This document shows positions 26,301-33,478 of a stretch of DNA of 39,951 bases, piece by piece. Numbering within the stretch: the stretch's first letter is position 1; each line of letters begins with the position of its first letter. The position numbers and the translations under genes were made by a program. Under the pieces are notes generated by a model. That model had not been told where the DNA came from. It saw nothing but the letters and a program-made list of their open reading frames with translations, and did no database searches. This stretch comes from Deltaproteobacteria bacterium (GTDB lineage: Bacteria; Desulfobacterota; Syntrophobacteria; Syntrophobacterales; Syntrophobacteraceae), in contig JAJYDE010000025.1 of the NCBI GenBank assembly GCA_021777755.1, positions 1-39,951 on the forward strand, given 5' to 3'.

Positions 26301-26671
26301 GCTATGAGCGTGACCATTATCGCCAGTGTCTGCGATTTGCCGTAGCGGGCGGAAACGAAATCGGCGAGGCTGGTTACGTGATACTTGTTCTTGATTCTGA
26401 CCATTTTTCGCAGCACAACCCACCACAGGAATATTCCAAGGGTTGGGCCGAGGTAAATGGTCAGGAAAATCCATCCGCTGGTGGCCGCCTTCCCGACGCT
26501 GCCATAATAGGTCCAGGCGGTGCAATAGATGGCCAGGGAGGCCGAATAGACCGCCGGGTTGCGTGCTACGCTCCTGCCCGTTGAAGCGCGCCGCTCCGCC
26601 CAGGAAGCCACGCAAAACAACAGCCCCATGTAGAGGCATATTATGGTGATGGTTACCGCTGGATCGAACAC
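23366..26671 (-). CDS. Sodium/solute-symporter-type sensor histidine kinase (SSF-PAS-HisKA-HATPase)
   Basis: An 1101-residue inner-membrane protein. About 1-510 form a 13-TM SSF transporter module (TAWTYYGSVGKAATSG, FVSARYGKSQTLA, SAATGMIIVSSMTLATMV). A coiled coil (about 610-690) and a PAS domain (about 690-810) follow. HisKA has the phospho-acceptor in GIAHEINTP (about residue 845) and HATPase_c has NLIMNASQA, DTGCGIP and GTGQGLAIS. No receiver is attached, so it must signal to a separate regulator. This is the CbrA-like architecture that may couple solute transport or binding to phosphorylation. GTG 26671 is chosen because it overlaps the upstream small gene and begins the first TM; the ATG at 26782 would add 37 non-membrane residues. 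Confidence 0.92.
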   Translation of the reverse strand: MFDPAVTITIICLYMGLLFCVASWAERRASTGRSVARNPAVYSASLAIYCTAWTYYGSVGKAATSGWIFLTIYLGPTLGIFLWWVVLRKMVRIKNKYHVTSLADFVSARYGKSQTLAIMVTLIALIGITPYIALQLKAVTSTFFLITAKSEKFWLKEYMGLLVVVLMSLFAIIFGARRLDASERHEGMVVALSVECVIKLAIFLAVGLFVTFVLFNGFGDIFQRFSQTVAFRGLEIGKSLSNPEWPTYLALSMFGVLFLPRQFHIAVVENSDERHILKAMWMFPLYLLLINLFVMPIAMGGLLKGGTGMKADFFVLSLPLHYGGPWLAMAAFIGGFSAATGMIIVSSMTLATMVTNHLLLPVLERTRKLRFLRKHLLKCRWAAIAAIIMLGHWFESCVGESYMLVNMGILAFAAVFQFAPAIVGGIFWPRGNKQGAILGMSAGFAVWSYTLLVPTFVKSGWLSEALLRNGPLGIGFLRPERLFGISGMTPLNHGVFWSMVFNVGLYMAGSLYFAASEEEQGMAKEFMEDMSVSSHTPLSTYGEAHIDLGARRKQVEQVLVQYLSDSEAGAAIDQCLEATGIRAKTLVSMAELMEFLKEIEARLAGSIGASSAHRALRQGVVLDMREEAELTGLYTRILQDLQLGPTELRRKIDYYKERQTLLSDHFSKLEARVEERTSELVASNLQLKTEIDERTKAERSLRESEQRFRSLFEHHRAIMLLVDPKSFEIRDANPAAAEFYGYAREELRAMKITELNQLSAEQAAAVSRGIETGEQTRFVFPHRLRDGQIRTVEVHSSSITVEGRTVNFSIIHDLTEQKILESQLAQAQKLESIGQLAAGIAHEINTPAQFVGDNTRFLRDACADMERVFALQDQLLGRLKERKQVEELAGKIEEVCTEIDSQYLREEIPKAFAQSLDGLQRISGIVGAMKEFSHPGTDSKVCVDLNRALQSTITVSRNEWKYVAEMVTDLDPALPPVPCLPGEINQVFLNLIMNASQAIAEAAKGNGAQHKGTITITTRTLDQYARISITDTGCGIPENIRSRIFDPFFTTKDVGKGTGQGLAISHSVVVDKHGGTITVDSEVGRGAVFVVRLPLDSPGDK

Positions 26672-26898
26672 TGGTCGTTGCTTCCTTCCACAGGGGCGGT
26701 ATTTGATACTTCTGCGCGGCCAATTAGAAAGAGAAGGAAAATGAGAATCGCCCAGAGCAGAAAGAGCCAGATAAAAGCGCATTGAGGGCGTTCAAGCCAG
26801 GACATGCCCAGAAGGGGCCAGTTGAATAAAACCAGGCCGAAGCAAAAACACAATACTTGAAATTCGATCTGCCTGAGAAGTCTTGCCGATCGTTCCAT
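26653..26898 (-). CDS. Small two-TM protein paired with the SSF-kinase
   Basis: An 81-residue protein with two hydrophobic segments (about 14-31 and 41-61). AGGAGA 6 bases upstream fixes ATG 26898 over an in-frame ATG at 26913. Its 3' end overlaps the symporter-kinase start by 19 bases, so translation is coupled. Its size, topology and position match small proteins often encoded just before SSF symporters (solute:sodium symporter small-subunit type). It probably assembles with the symporter module; its function is not known. Confidence 0.75.
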   Translation of the reverse strand: MERSARLLRQIEFQVLCFCFGLVLFNWPLLGMSWLERPQCAFIWLFLLWAILIFLLFLIGRAEVSNTAPVEGSNDQCSIQR

Positions 26899-26979
26899 CT
26901 CCGTTCTCCTCAAGTCATGGGCGGTGGAAACATTGAACCCTTGAAGTCCAGGGCGGATTCAGCCGATTTCCGGCCGTCT

Positions 26980-28140
26980 TCAGCCGGAGGTCTCCGCAGA
27001 GTCCTTGGGCACGAGGACCGCGATAGGTTCCTTTATGCCGGGGTTTTCTGAAAAACTTCTCAAACGCTCCCGCAGACTGCGGTTGATCTTGTAGCCCCTG
27101 GGGGCGAGCAAACGCCCGTCGAGTAGATTTACGTCTTCGAACAGGACCATGCCGTCTCGCAATCCCGAAGCCGGAAGAGATGCTTTTGTAAAGGATTCCT
27201 CGGTCTTGATCACTTCGGCCAGCGCCTTCAACGCCACCGGATCGTAAAGGCCGGGTCTGGCCATCAAAATTTCCATCGACCCGAATTTGTCCTGCTCTTG
27301 GGCCAGCAGAGTGTCGAAGTCCAAAACAATCCGCAGGATCCGCGCTCCCAAGGGAACCTCCTCTCCTTTGCGGGGATCGCCGGGGATTCCGGAGCCATCG
27401 AAATTTTTCTGCTGAAGGGAGATTATTGCCGACACGACCTCCATCCTCGGGATATTGGCCAGCAGATCCGAGGCGACAAAGGGGTGCATGGAAAAAATCT
27501 GAGCCTCTTCCCCGGTTAGTTCCTGCCCAAGATAGAGCTTTCTTAGCGCGTCCTGGGGCAAGATGACGCACCCTATCTGCGACAGGGAGGCCGCCGTGTC
27601 GAGTTGCCACAGGTTGTCCACCCTCAGCCTCTTTCCCACCGCGCGCACGTAGTGCCTGATGCGCGACGCCCTGCCGAAGGCCTCCGGATTGATGAGCTGG
27701 AGTATCTCCGAGAGCACTTTGATGCTGCCGCGCAAGGTGTTTTCGAGTAACTCCCGCTCAGCTACAACCAGGCCATACTGCTTTACGCCATCGGAGATAG
27801 CTTTGAGGAGATCTTCGAGTTTGCACGGTTTGGTCAAAAAACGAAAAATGTTGCCCTGGTTGATTGCCTCTATGGCGGTTTCCATGTCGGCATAGCCGGT
27901 GAGCAGAATGCGCACGGTCTCGGGTGCGGCTTCCCGCGCCCTGGAAAAAAAATTGATCCCGTCCATCCCCGGCATGCGAAGGTCGGAAACTATGACTGAA
28001 AAAGGGCCTTCGCGCTCTATGACTTCCAGGCCCTCTTTGCCGCCGGGGGCTGTCGAAATGGCAAAAGTTTTTCTGAACTGGCGCCTGAATCCGTCAAGGA
28101 TATTGACGTCGTCATCAACAAAAAGGATTTTTGCAGGCAT
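26980..28140 (-). CDS. Response regulator with degenerate HD-GYP domain
   Basis: A 386-residue cytoplasmic protein. Residues 1-120 are a complete receiver (FVDDD, phospho-acceptor in VSDLRMPGMDG, LLTGYA, FLTKP). About 140-310 align with HD-GYP phosphodiesterases of the RpfG type, but the metal ligands are gone: LHDIGK is LSQIGC, and HHExxDGSGYP is QQKNFDGSGIP. It is therefore unlikely to hydrolyse c-di-GMP and may act as a binding or scaffold protein. ATG 28140 begins the receiver; the longer in-frame reading to 28506 overlaps the REC-HDOD gene. It is 29 bases downstream of that gene. Confidence 0.9.
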   Translation of the reverse strand: MPAKILFVDDDVNILDGFRRQFRKTFAISTAPGGKEGLEVIEREGPFSVIVSDLRMPGMDGINFFSRAREAAPETVRILLTGYADMETAIEAINQGNIFRFLTKPCKLEDLLKAISDGVKQYGLVVAERELLENTLRGSIKVLSEILQLINPEAFGRASRIRHYVRAVGKRLRVDNLWQLDTAASLSQIGCVILPQDALRKLYLGQELTGEEAQIFSMHPFVASDLLANIPRMEVVSAIISLQQKNFDGSGIPGDPRKGEEVPLGARILRIVLDFDTLLAQEQDKFGSMEILMARPGLYDPVALKALAEVIKTEESFTKASLPASGLRDGMVLFEDVNLLDGRLLAPRGYKINRSLRERLRSFSENPGIKEPIAVLVPKDSAETSG

Positions 28141-28169
28141 GAGGCGGCACCTTTGCAATGGAGTTGGGC

Positions 28170-29336
28170 TTATATCTCGGGGTTTTCGCAAAGCTTGTCG
28201 GAGACCCCGAGTTTGTTCAAATACTCGATATCCAGTCTGCCCTTGTTGTGTTCTCCCCTGGCGCGGTGTTGGGCACAGTCGGCCAGGTGAACCAGTGTCA
28301 GGGAGCAGAAGGAGTTGTTGGAGGACTTGGCGGGGCAGTGGTGGAAGGCGATTGCTTCCACCAGGGAGCTGGAAAGTCCCCATATTCCCATGAGATAGCC
28401 GCCGACCTGTGCGTGTGTTGCTCCCAGCACCCTTTGTTCGGCTTCCCAGCCCGGCAGGTCGGCGGCCGAACTCAGGGCCGAGGCCTCGGAGAATTTTTCC
28501 GGGCATTTATCAAGCAGTATGAGTTTGCCCACATCGTGGAGAAGACCGGCGGTGAAGGCTTCGTCGATAATCTCCTGCCCAGGGTTCTCCCGTGTGGCTA
28601 TTTTTTTGGCGATCATGCCGGTTTGAAAACAGTGGTCCCACAGGTCTGAAACGGAGGCCAGCCCTGGCCGGTCGAACTGCGAGAAGATATTTACCGAAAG
28701 AATCAGTGCCTTGATGGTTTCGATCCCCAGCAGGTTGACCGCCCGGTGGATGCTGCCCGCTTTTGCCGGAAGGCCGAAAAAGGCCGAGTTTACCAACTGG
28801 AGAAGTTTTGCGGACATTCCCGCATCCCTTGAAATGAGCGATGCGATCTTCTCCAGAGACCCCTCTTCGGAATTGACCTCTTCCATCACATCTTTGTAGA
28901 GCGAGGGCAGACTGGGAAGTGAACCGATGCCGGAGACCATCTTGATGAGACGCTCATCTTCGAGCAACTCCCGCATGGCGCACGCACGGGCCACAGTGGC
29001 CTTGAGAGTATCCGCGTCACAGGGTTTGGACAAAAACTGATGGGCCAGTCCCGCCGAACCCAAAATCGAATCTTTTTCGAAAGATCCCGTAAGAATTATG
29101 CGCACGACTTCGGGATGGAGCAGCTTTACATTTTCCAACAGTCGGCGCCCATCCATACCGGGCATGCGAATATCGGTCACAAGCACATCGAACGGTTTTT
29201 TTGCGATGATCTCGAGGGCCTGCCTGCCACTGCCCGCAAACTCCACCTCCCACTCCGAGCGCATTGTCCGAAGAATCCTGCGCAGGCCGTCGAGCACGCC
29301 GGCTTCATCATCGACGAAAAGGATATTCTTTTTCAT
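28170..29336 (-). CDS. Response regulator with HDOD output domain
   Basis: A 388-residue protein. The receiver (about 1-120) has FVDDE, the acceptor in VTDIRMPGMDG and FLSKP. The HDOD domain (about 140-335) has SLPSLPSLY, ISRDAGMSAKLLQLVNSAFFG and AVNLLGIETIKALIL, with a late LLHDVGK. HDOD proteins are non-enzymatic hubs that tune regulators and second-messenger pathways. ATG 29336 has AAGG at 5-6 bases; ATG 29348 is an in-frame alternative without a site. It sits in the signalling operon between the hybrid kinase and the degenerate HD-GYP regulator and is a candidate target of their phosphorelay. Confidence 0.93.
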   Translation of the reverse strand: MKKNILFVDDEAGVLDGLRRILRTMRSEWEVEFAGSGRQALEIIAKKPFDVLVTDIRMPGMDGRRLLENVKLLHPEVVRIILTGSFEKDSILGSAGLAHQFLSKPCDADTLKATVARACAMRELLEDERLIKMVSGIGSLPSLPSLYKDVMEEVNSEEGSLEKIASLISRDAGMSAKLLQLVNSAFFGLPAKAGSIHRAVNLLGIETIKALILSVNIFSQFDRPGLASVSDLWDHCFQTGMIAKKIATRENPGQEIIDEAFTAGLLHDVGKLILLDKCPEKFSEASALSSAADLPGWEAEQRVLGATHAQVGGYLMGIWGLSSSLVEAIAFHHCPAKSSNNSFCSLTLVHLADCAQHRARGEHNKGRLDIEYLNKLGVSDKLCENPEI

Positions 29337-29406
29337 TCCAGCCTTCATTTCAGTAGTCGATTCATTCCTTAAGACGAGATTTTTCCTTAATGGATCGCGC
29401 CGCTTA

Positions 29407-31668
29407 TCATGGCGATTTCCTTCCGTCCAGCACCGCTCGCACAGTCACGGCGAGTTGTTTTATAGTCACCGGTTTTAGAATAAACCCGGCGATACCCATA
29501 TTTCCGGCAAGATTGTCATGGATTTTTTCGCTGTAGCCCGTCATGAGGATGATCGGGATTTCTGGGCTCATGGCCGTAAGCTCGCGGGCAAGTTCCAGGC
29601 CCGTAAAGCGCGGCATGGTCATATCTGTGAGAACGAGGTCGAAAGCCTCATCGGCCGGTTGTTCCCGGAAAGTCCGCAGTGCCTCCAGGCCGTTTGTTCG
29701 GAAAATAGCCTCGTAGCCGAGTTCGGCCAGCATCTGCCGGGTCATTTCGGCCAGCACCGGTTCGTCGTCCACCACAAGGACCCGTTCCAGTCCGCGGGGC
29801 GCATCGACGGACTCAATATTTTCAATTGGCCCGCGGTCGGTTTCCATGACAGGGAAAAGCACTTTGAATGTGGCGCCTTTTCCGGGAGCGCTTTCCACAC
29901 TGATGGCGCCCTGGTGGCTTTTAACGACTCCGTGGACGACGGAAAGCCCCAGCCCCGTCCCTTTTCCCGGCTCTTTGGTGGTAAAGAAAGGGTCGAAAAT
30001 GAAATCGACGATCGAGGGGTCGATGCCCTGGCCGGAGTCTTTCACCATAAGTTCAACGTAACGCCCCGGCTGGAGGCCTTTTTCGGATGCGGTCCGCCCG
30101 GGGCAAAAATCGAGGTCGGCCAGGCCGACTTCAAGAATTCCTCCTTGGTCCTCCATCGCGTGCGCGGCGTTGGTGCAAAGATTCATCAGCACCTGGTGCA
30201 TCTGGGTCGGATCGGCAAGTATCGACGCGTTGCTTGCCAAACGAGTCTTTATTTCGATGGTCGAGGGCAGGGAGGGGCGCAAAATGCCCATGGCCTCCTT
30301 GATTATAGTGCACGGTTGCAGAGGCTGTTTTTGCTGTTCGGACCCGCGGCTGAAGGCCAGAATCTGCCGCACCAGTTCCTTGGCCCGGTAGGTTGCCCTA
30401 AGTATTTCTTCGAGTTTGTACTTCGTGGGTTTTCCCGAGTCCGAATAGTAGAGTGCCAGTTGGGTATAACCCATGATGATTCCTAGAATATTGTTGAAAT
30501 CGTGGGCGATGCCTCCTGCAAGAGTGCCGAGCGCCTCCATTTTTTGAGACTGGCGAAGCTGGTTTTCCAGTTGGGATTCCCGGGTTACGTCTCTGTGAAT
30601 CGAAATAAAATGTCTGATGGACCCCGCTTCGTCTCGAATCGCCGCGCCGGTGGCCTCGGCTTCATATTCGCCCCCGTCTTTTTTCCTGTTGACTATGCGC
30701 CCCGACCAGATGTCGCCTCTGCCCAGGGTCTCACGAATATTTTTAAAAAAACTCTCCTCGTGCCGGTCGCTTTTTAGTACCCGTGTGGGCATTCCGATGA
30801 TTTCATCCGCCGAATACCCGGAAATGCGCTCGAACGCGGGATTTGCATATTGAATATGCCACTTTGCGTCAGTGATGATTATGCCTTCGGAGACCTGTTC
30901 TATGGCTTTTGCCAGGAGCGCATGCTCTTCCGCGGCCCGCCTGCGCTCGCTGATATTGCGAACCACGCCGTCGAGGCCAAGGATTGCGCCATTGCTGTCC
31001 TTGCGAAAAGCGCTCGTAACCGATGCGTACACCGGCGAGCCGTCCCTGCCGCGCAAAGTGACTTCGAAGTCGCGCACCACGCCGTCTCGCCCGAGGATTT
31101 CCATCATTTTCGCCCGCTCCTTGGGGTCTATCCAAAAATCCTCGATGTTCCTGCCAAGGAACTCCTCGATAGGTCCCCCATACAGCTTGACGGCCGAGGG
31201 GCTTACCATCGTAACAAGACCGGCCCGGTCGGTGCGGTAGAAAACATCCTGCATGTTCTCCACGACGCTGCGGTAAAGTTCCTCGCTTTCCCGCAGTTTT
31301 TCCCGCGATTCTATAAGTTCCTTTTCAATCCGCTTGTGCTCCCTGATGTCGCCTGGAATACCAAGCACGTACTGAAAGTCTTCTCCCGTGTCCACACCGG
31401 GTTCCGAAAAATTGCCGTCTTGCCCGGCCCTCTTTGGTTTGCGCTCTTGCCCGCTAAGCACGAGGGGAAAAAAGAGCCCGAAAGAAATTAGTCCCGCAAG
31501 CAAGGCCGAGAGCAGGGCCGTGTGCAAATCCGCGGAAAATCTCGCAGCAGGGGAGAGTTTCCAGCCAAATCCCAGCAAAGAAATCATGGCGCCCAATGCG
31601 GCCGCCGCCAGGGAGGCCGCACACACCTGCCCGGTGGTCCATTGCGGGGGTCTTTTCCTGCGGCTCAC
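29407..31668 (-). CDS. Hybrid sensor histidine kinase (2TM-PAS-PAS-HisKA-HATPase-REC)
   Basis: A 753-residue kinase. GTG 31668 has AGGAG (31680-31676) at 7 bases; the longer in-frame TTG at 31716 has no site and overlaps the PilZ gene. Two TM helices (about 12-35 and 50-72) enclose only a short loop, so it likely senses within the membrane or through its PAS domains (about 120-365). HisKA carries GGIAHDFNN (His at about 388). HATPase_c has NLCTNAAHA, DSGQGIDP and GTGLGLSVV. The C-terminal receiver (about 630-750) has VVDDE and LTDMTMP. It follows the PilZ gene by 13 bases. Confidence 0.94.
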   Translation of the reverse strand: MSRRKRPPQWTTGQVCAASLAAAALGAMISLLGFGWKLSPAARFSADLHTALLSALLAGLISFGLFFPLVLSGQERKPKRAGQDGNFSEPGVDTGEDFQYVLGIPGDIREHKRIEKELIESREKLRESEELYRSVVENMQDVFYRTDRAGLVTMVSPSAVKLYGGPIEEFLGRNIEDFWIDPKERAKMMEILGRDGVVRDFEVTLRGRDGSPVYASVTSAFRKDSNGAILGLDGVVRNISERRRAAEEHALLAKAIEQVSEGIIITDAKWHIQYANPAFERISGYSADEIIGMPTRVLKSDRHEESFFKNIRETLGRGDIWSGRIVNRKKDGGEYEAEATGAAIRDEAGSIRHFISIHRDVTRESQLENQLRQSQKMEALGTLAGGIAHDFNNILGIIMGYTQLALYYSDSGKPTKYKLEEILRATYRAKELVRQILAFSRGSEQQKQPLQPCTIIKEAMGILRPSLPSTIEIKTRLASNASILADPTQMHQVLMNLCTNAAHAMEDQGGILEVGLADLDFCPGRTASEKGLQPGRYVELMVKDSGQGIDPSIVDFIFDPFFTTKEPGKGTGLGLSVVHGVVKSHQGAISVESAPGKGATFKVLFPVMETDRGPIENIESVDAPRGLERVLVVDDEPVLAEMTRQMLAELGYEAIFRTNGLEALRTFREQPADEAFDLVLTDMTMPRFTGLELARELTAMSPEIPIILMTGYSEKIHDNLAGNMGIAGFILKPVTIKQLAVTVRAVLDGRKSP

Positions 31669-31681
31669 AATTGCTCTCCTG

Positions 31682-32392
31682 CTAAACAAACCTGCAAATT
31701 TCGCAAAAATCGGCAACCTTTGTAAACTCTTTCATCTCATTGTTAAAGGACAGCCCTATTTCGGTGGTGTTGCCGATGTGGCGGGTTTTTGCTATGACAG
31801 CCTCCAGATTTTCCACAGGGACTTCGTTTGGAAGCTCGAAAGTCAACCTCAGGCCGGTTCCCTTGCTCATTTGCAGGCGTCTTTTGAAGGTGAGGCGGCA
31901 TCCGCCTCGGCTGATATCGGTCATTTTGGCTGAAACGCTTTTATCCGTATCTAAGGAGACCTCTGTTTCGAGATCGACGCAGATCCTTGTGTGCTCACGT
32001 ATCCGCCGGATCTCCAACTCCCTGGGGTATTCTATGCAGACGATGTCCCCCATCACCCGGTTGCGATATCGGCTGTAAAATATATAGAGATAATCGTCAC
32101 AAATGCAGGAACATAAGAGAATTTCGTCGATGACCTCGAAAACCCGATCATTTATCTTGATTGCCGGTTCGGTAATCAGGATGCACTTGCCGTGCACCGC
32201 TCCCACGACCTTGCAGGAGGCGATGCGTGCGGGAGCGGCGGGAGACCTCACCGCCATGGTGTCGTCTATTTTCAACGGAATCCTTACCTGTTGCGGCTCG
32301 TCCGGGTCGGAGTTCCTGTCGGGCGTTTGGCTCTGTGTCGCATTTCTCAATGCCATTTTCTTGTCAACTCCGTCTTTGATACTCTGCCTCAT
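31682..32392 (-). CDS. PilZ-domain protein (YcgR-like), first gene of the signalling operon
   Basis: A 236-residue protein paralogous to the one at 2515-3138: a PilZN-like domain (about 40-130) then PilZ with REHTR (RxxxR) and DISRGGC (DxSxxG). The c-di-GMP signature is intact. About 40 residues at the N-terminus are polar and variable. The ATG at 32392 has no good ribosome binding site; ATG 32356 with GGAG upstream is an alternative. It heads the minus-strand run of kinase and regulator genes, so c-di-GMP binding may feed into, or be an output of, that pathway. Confidence 0.87.
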   Translation of the reverse strand: MRQSIKDGVDKKMALRNATQSQTPDRNSDPDEPQQVRIPLKIDDTMAVRSPAAPARIASCKVVGAVHGKCILITEPAIKINDRVFEVIDEILLCSCICDDYLYIFYSRYRNRVMGDIVCIEYPRELEIRRIREHTRICVDLETEVSLDTDKSVSAKMTDISRGGCRLTFKRRLQMSKGTGLRLTFELPNEVPVENLEAVIAKTRHIGNTTEIGLSFNNEMKEFTKVADFCEICRFV

Positions 32393-32493
32393 GGGCGATC
32401 GGCTTCGAAAGCTTCCCTGGAATACACTTCCGGAATGGTAAATCGGAAAAAACCGCGGATGCCTTGAGAACTTTCAAAAATAGAAGCGAAGAT

Positions 32494-32522
32494 TTGCCAT
32501 TATAATGCCATTGGGCTATAGT
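32494..32522 (+). promoter_or_regulatory. Sigma-70-type promoter for the hemerythrin gene
   Basis: TTGCCA (32494-32499) and TATAGT (32517-32522) are spaced by 17 bases. The leader would be about 80 nt. No FNR- or NsrR-like palindrome was noticed. Confidence 0.5.
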
Positions 32523-32609
32523 GCGAATATTATCCCTCATCCTTGATAAAGTAAGTCTCCTATAAAGTTTTGTTCAGCAATAACCGAATATCAACAGGGA
32601 GGTGAAACC

Positions 32610-33188
32610 ATGATCCCCATTGGCCCACTCATGAGAGAGCACCGGCTGATCGAGCATATGATCTCGCTTATGAAAACCGAGTTGTCGACCATCTCGGCGG
32701 ACCGGCGGGCCGATCCGGCTTTTCTGGAAACCGTCGTTGATTTTTTCAGGACCTACGGGGACCGCTGTCATCACGGTAAAGAAGAGGAGATCCTCTTTGC
32801 CCGATTGAGAGGCAAAAAGCTCAGCCAAGCTCACGAGGCAATCATTGCCGAACTTATTGACGAACACCGGGTCGCGCGACAGTGTACCCATCAGTTGCTG
32901 GAGGCCAACGAGCGATGCAGGGGCGGCTCCATTTCGGCAATGGAGGAAATAGCAAAAATATTGAACTTCCTGATTGTGTTTTATCCCGCGCATATCGCAA
33001 AAGAGGATAAATCTTTCTTCTACCCCTGCATGGAGTATTTTACTAAACAGGAACTCGGCTCCATGCTCGCTGATTTTTGGGAATTCGACCGGAAGCTGAT
33101 TCACGAAAAGTATGGCCGAACCGTATTGGAACTCGAAAAGAATCGGGTCACAGGTCCAGGGGCTCCTCCGCCTTTCAGGGACATTTGA
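32610..33188 (+). CDS. Hemerythrin (HHE) domain protein
   Basis: A 192-residue four-helix bundle protein. GGAGG lies about 7 bases before ATG 32610. Likely di-iron ligands are spread over the helices: MREHRLIEH, CHHGKEEEILF, DEHRVAR and YPAHIAKEDKSFFYP. The HHE order and spacing fit a hemerythrin-like oxygen, nitric oxide or iron binding protein rather than a redox enzyme. It is cytoplasmic. The next clear gene is the T6SS ATPase about 290 bases on, so a functional link is unproven. The role in anaerobes is often oxygen sensing or detoxification, which would match the nearby KatG. Confidence 0.92.
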   Translation: MIPIGPLMREHRLIEHMISLMKTELSTISADRRADPAFLETVVDFFRTYGDRCHHGKEEEILFARLRGKKLSQAHEAIIAELIDEHRVARQCTHQLLEANERCRGGSISAMEEIAKILNFLIVFYPAHIAKEDKSFFYPCMEYFTKQELGSMLADFWEFDRKLIHEKYGRTVLELEKNRVTGPGAPPPFRDI

Positions 33189-33279
33189 ATTTAGTGGCTT
33201 TTGCCTAACTGTCCCTAGCAAAAATAAATTTTCTTAACTCTGGATTGTGGTAGATTAACTGCGCGGTAGTGTCGAAGGG

Positions 33280-33441
33280 GTGCAAATAAAACCGCCTTCT
33301 GATCTAAATAGACGATATGTTATCGAGAGCGCGGCGGGCAACCTGATCGCGAAGGTGCATTCTTGCCCCGATGATCATGCATGGCGGTTTTCGTGCGCCT
33401 TTCCGCCCGGCGGCAAGTTTGGGATGGCTTTGCAACGTTGA
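33280..33441 (+). CDS. Possible small ORF in the tssH leader
   Basis: A 53-codon frame from GTG 33280 to TGA 33439-33441. The translation looks protein-like (RRYVIESAAGNLIAK, HAWRFSCAFPPGGKF), with alternating hydrophobic residues as in a small beta-sheet. The AAGG before the GTG is too close to be a good site and no promoter is obvious. It would lie 37 bases before the ATPase start. The product is not recognised; it may be a remnant. Confidence 0.35.
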   Translation: MQIKPPSDLNRRYVIESAAGNLIAKVHSCPDDHAWRFSCAFPPGGKFGMALQR

Positions 33442-33478
33442 AAATAATGAATCATTCGGAATCGGGAGTAAACTGCTT

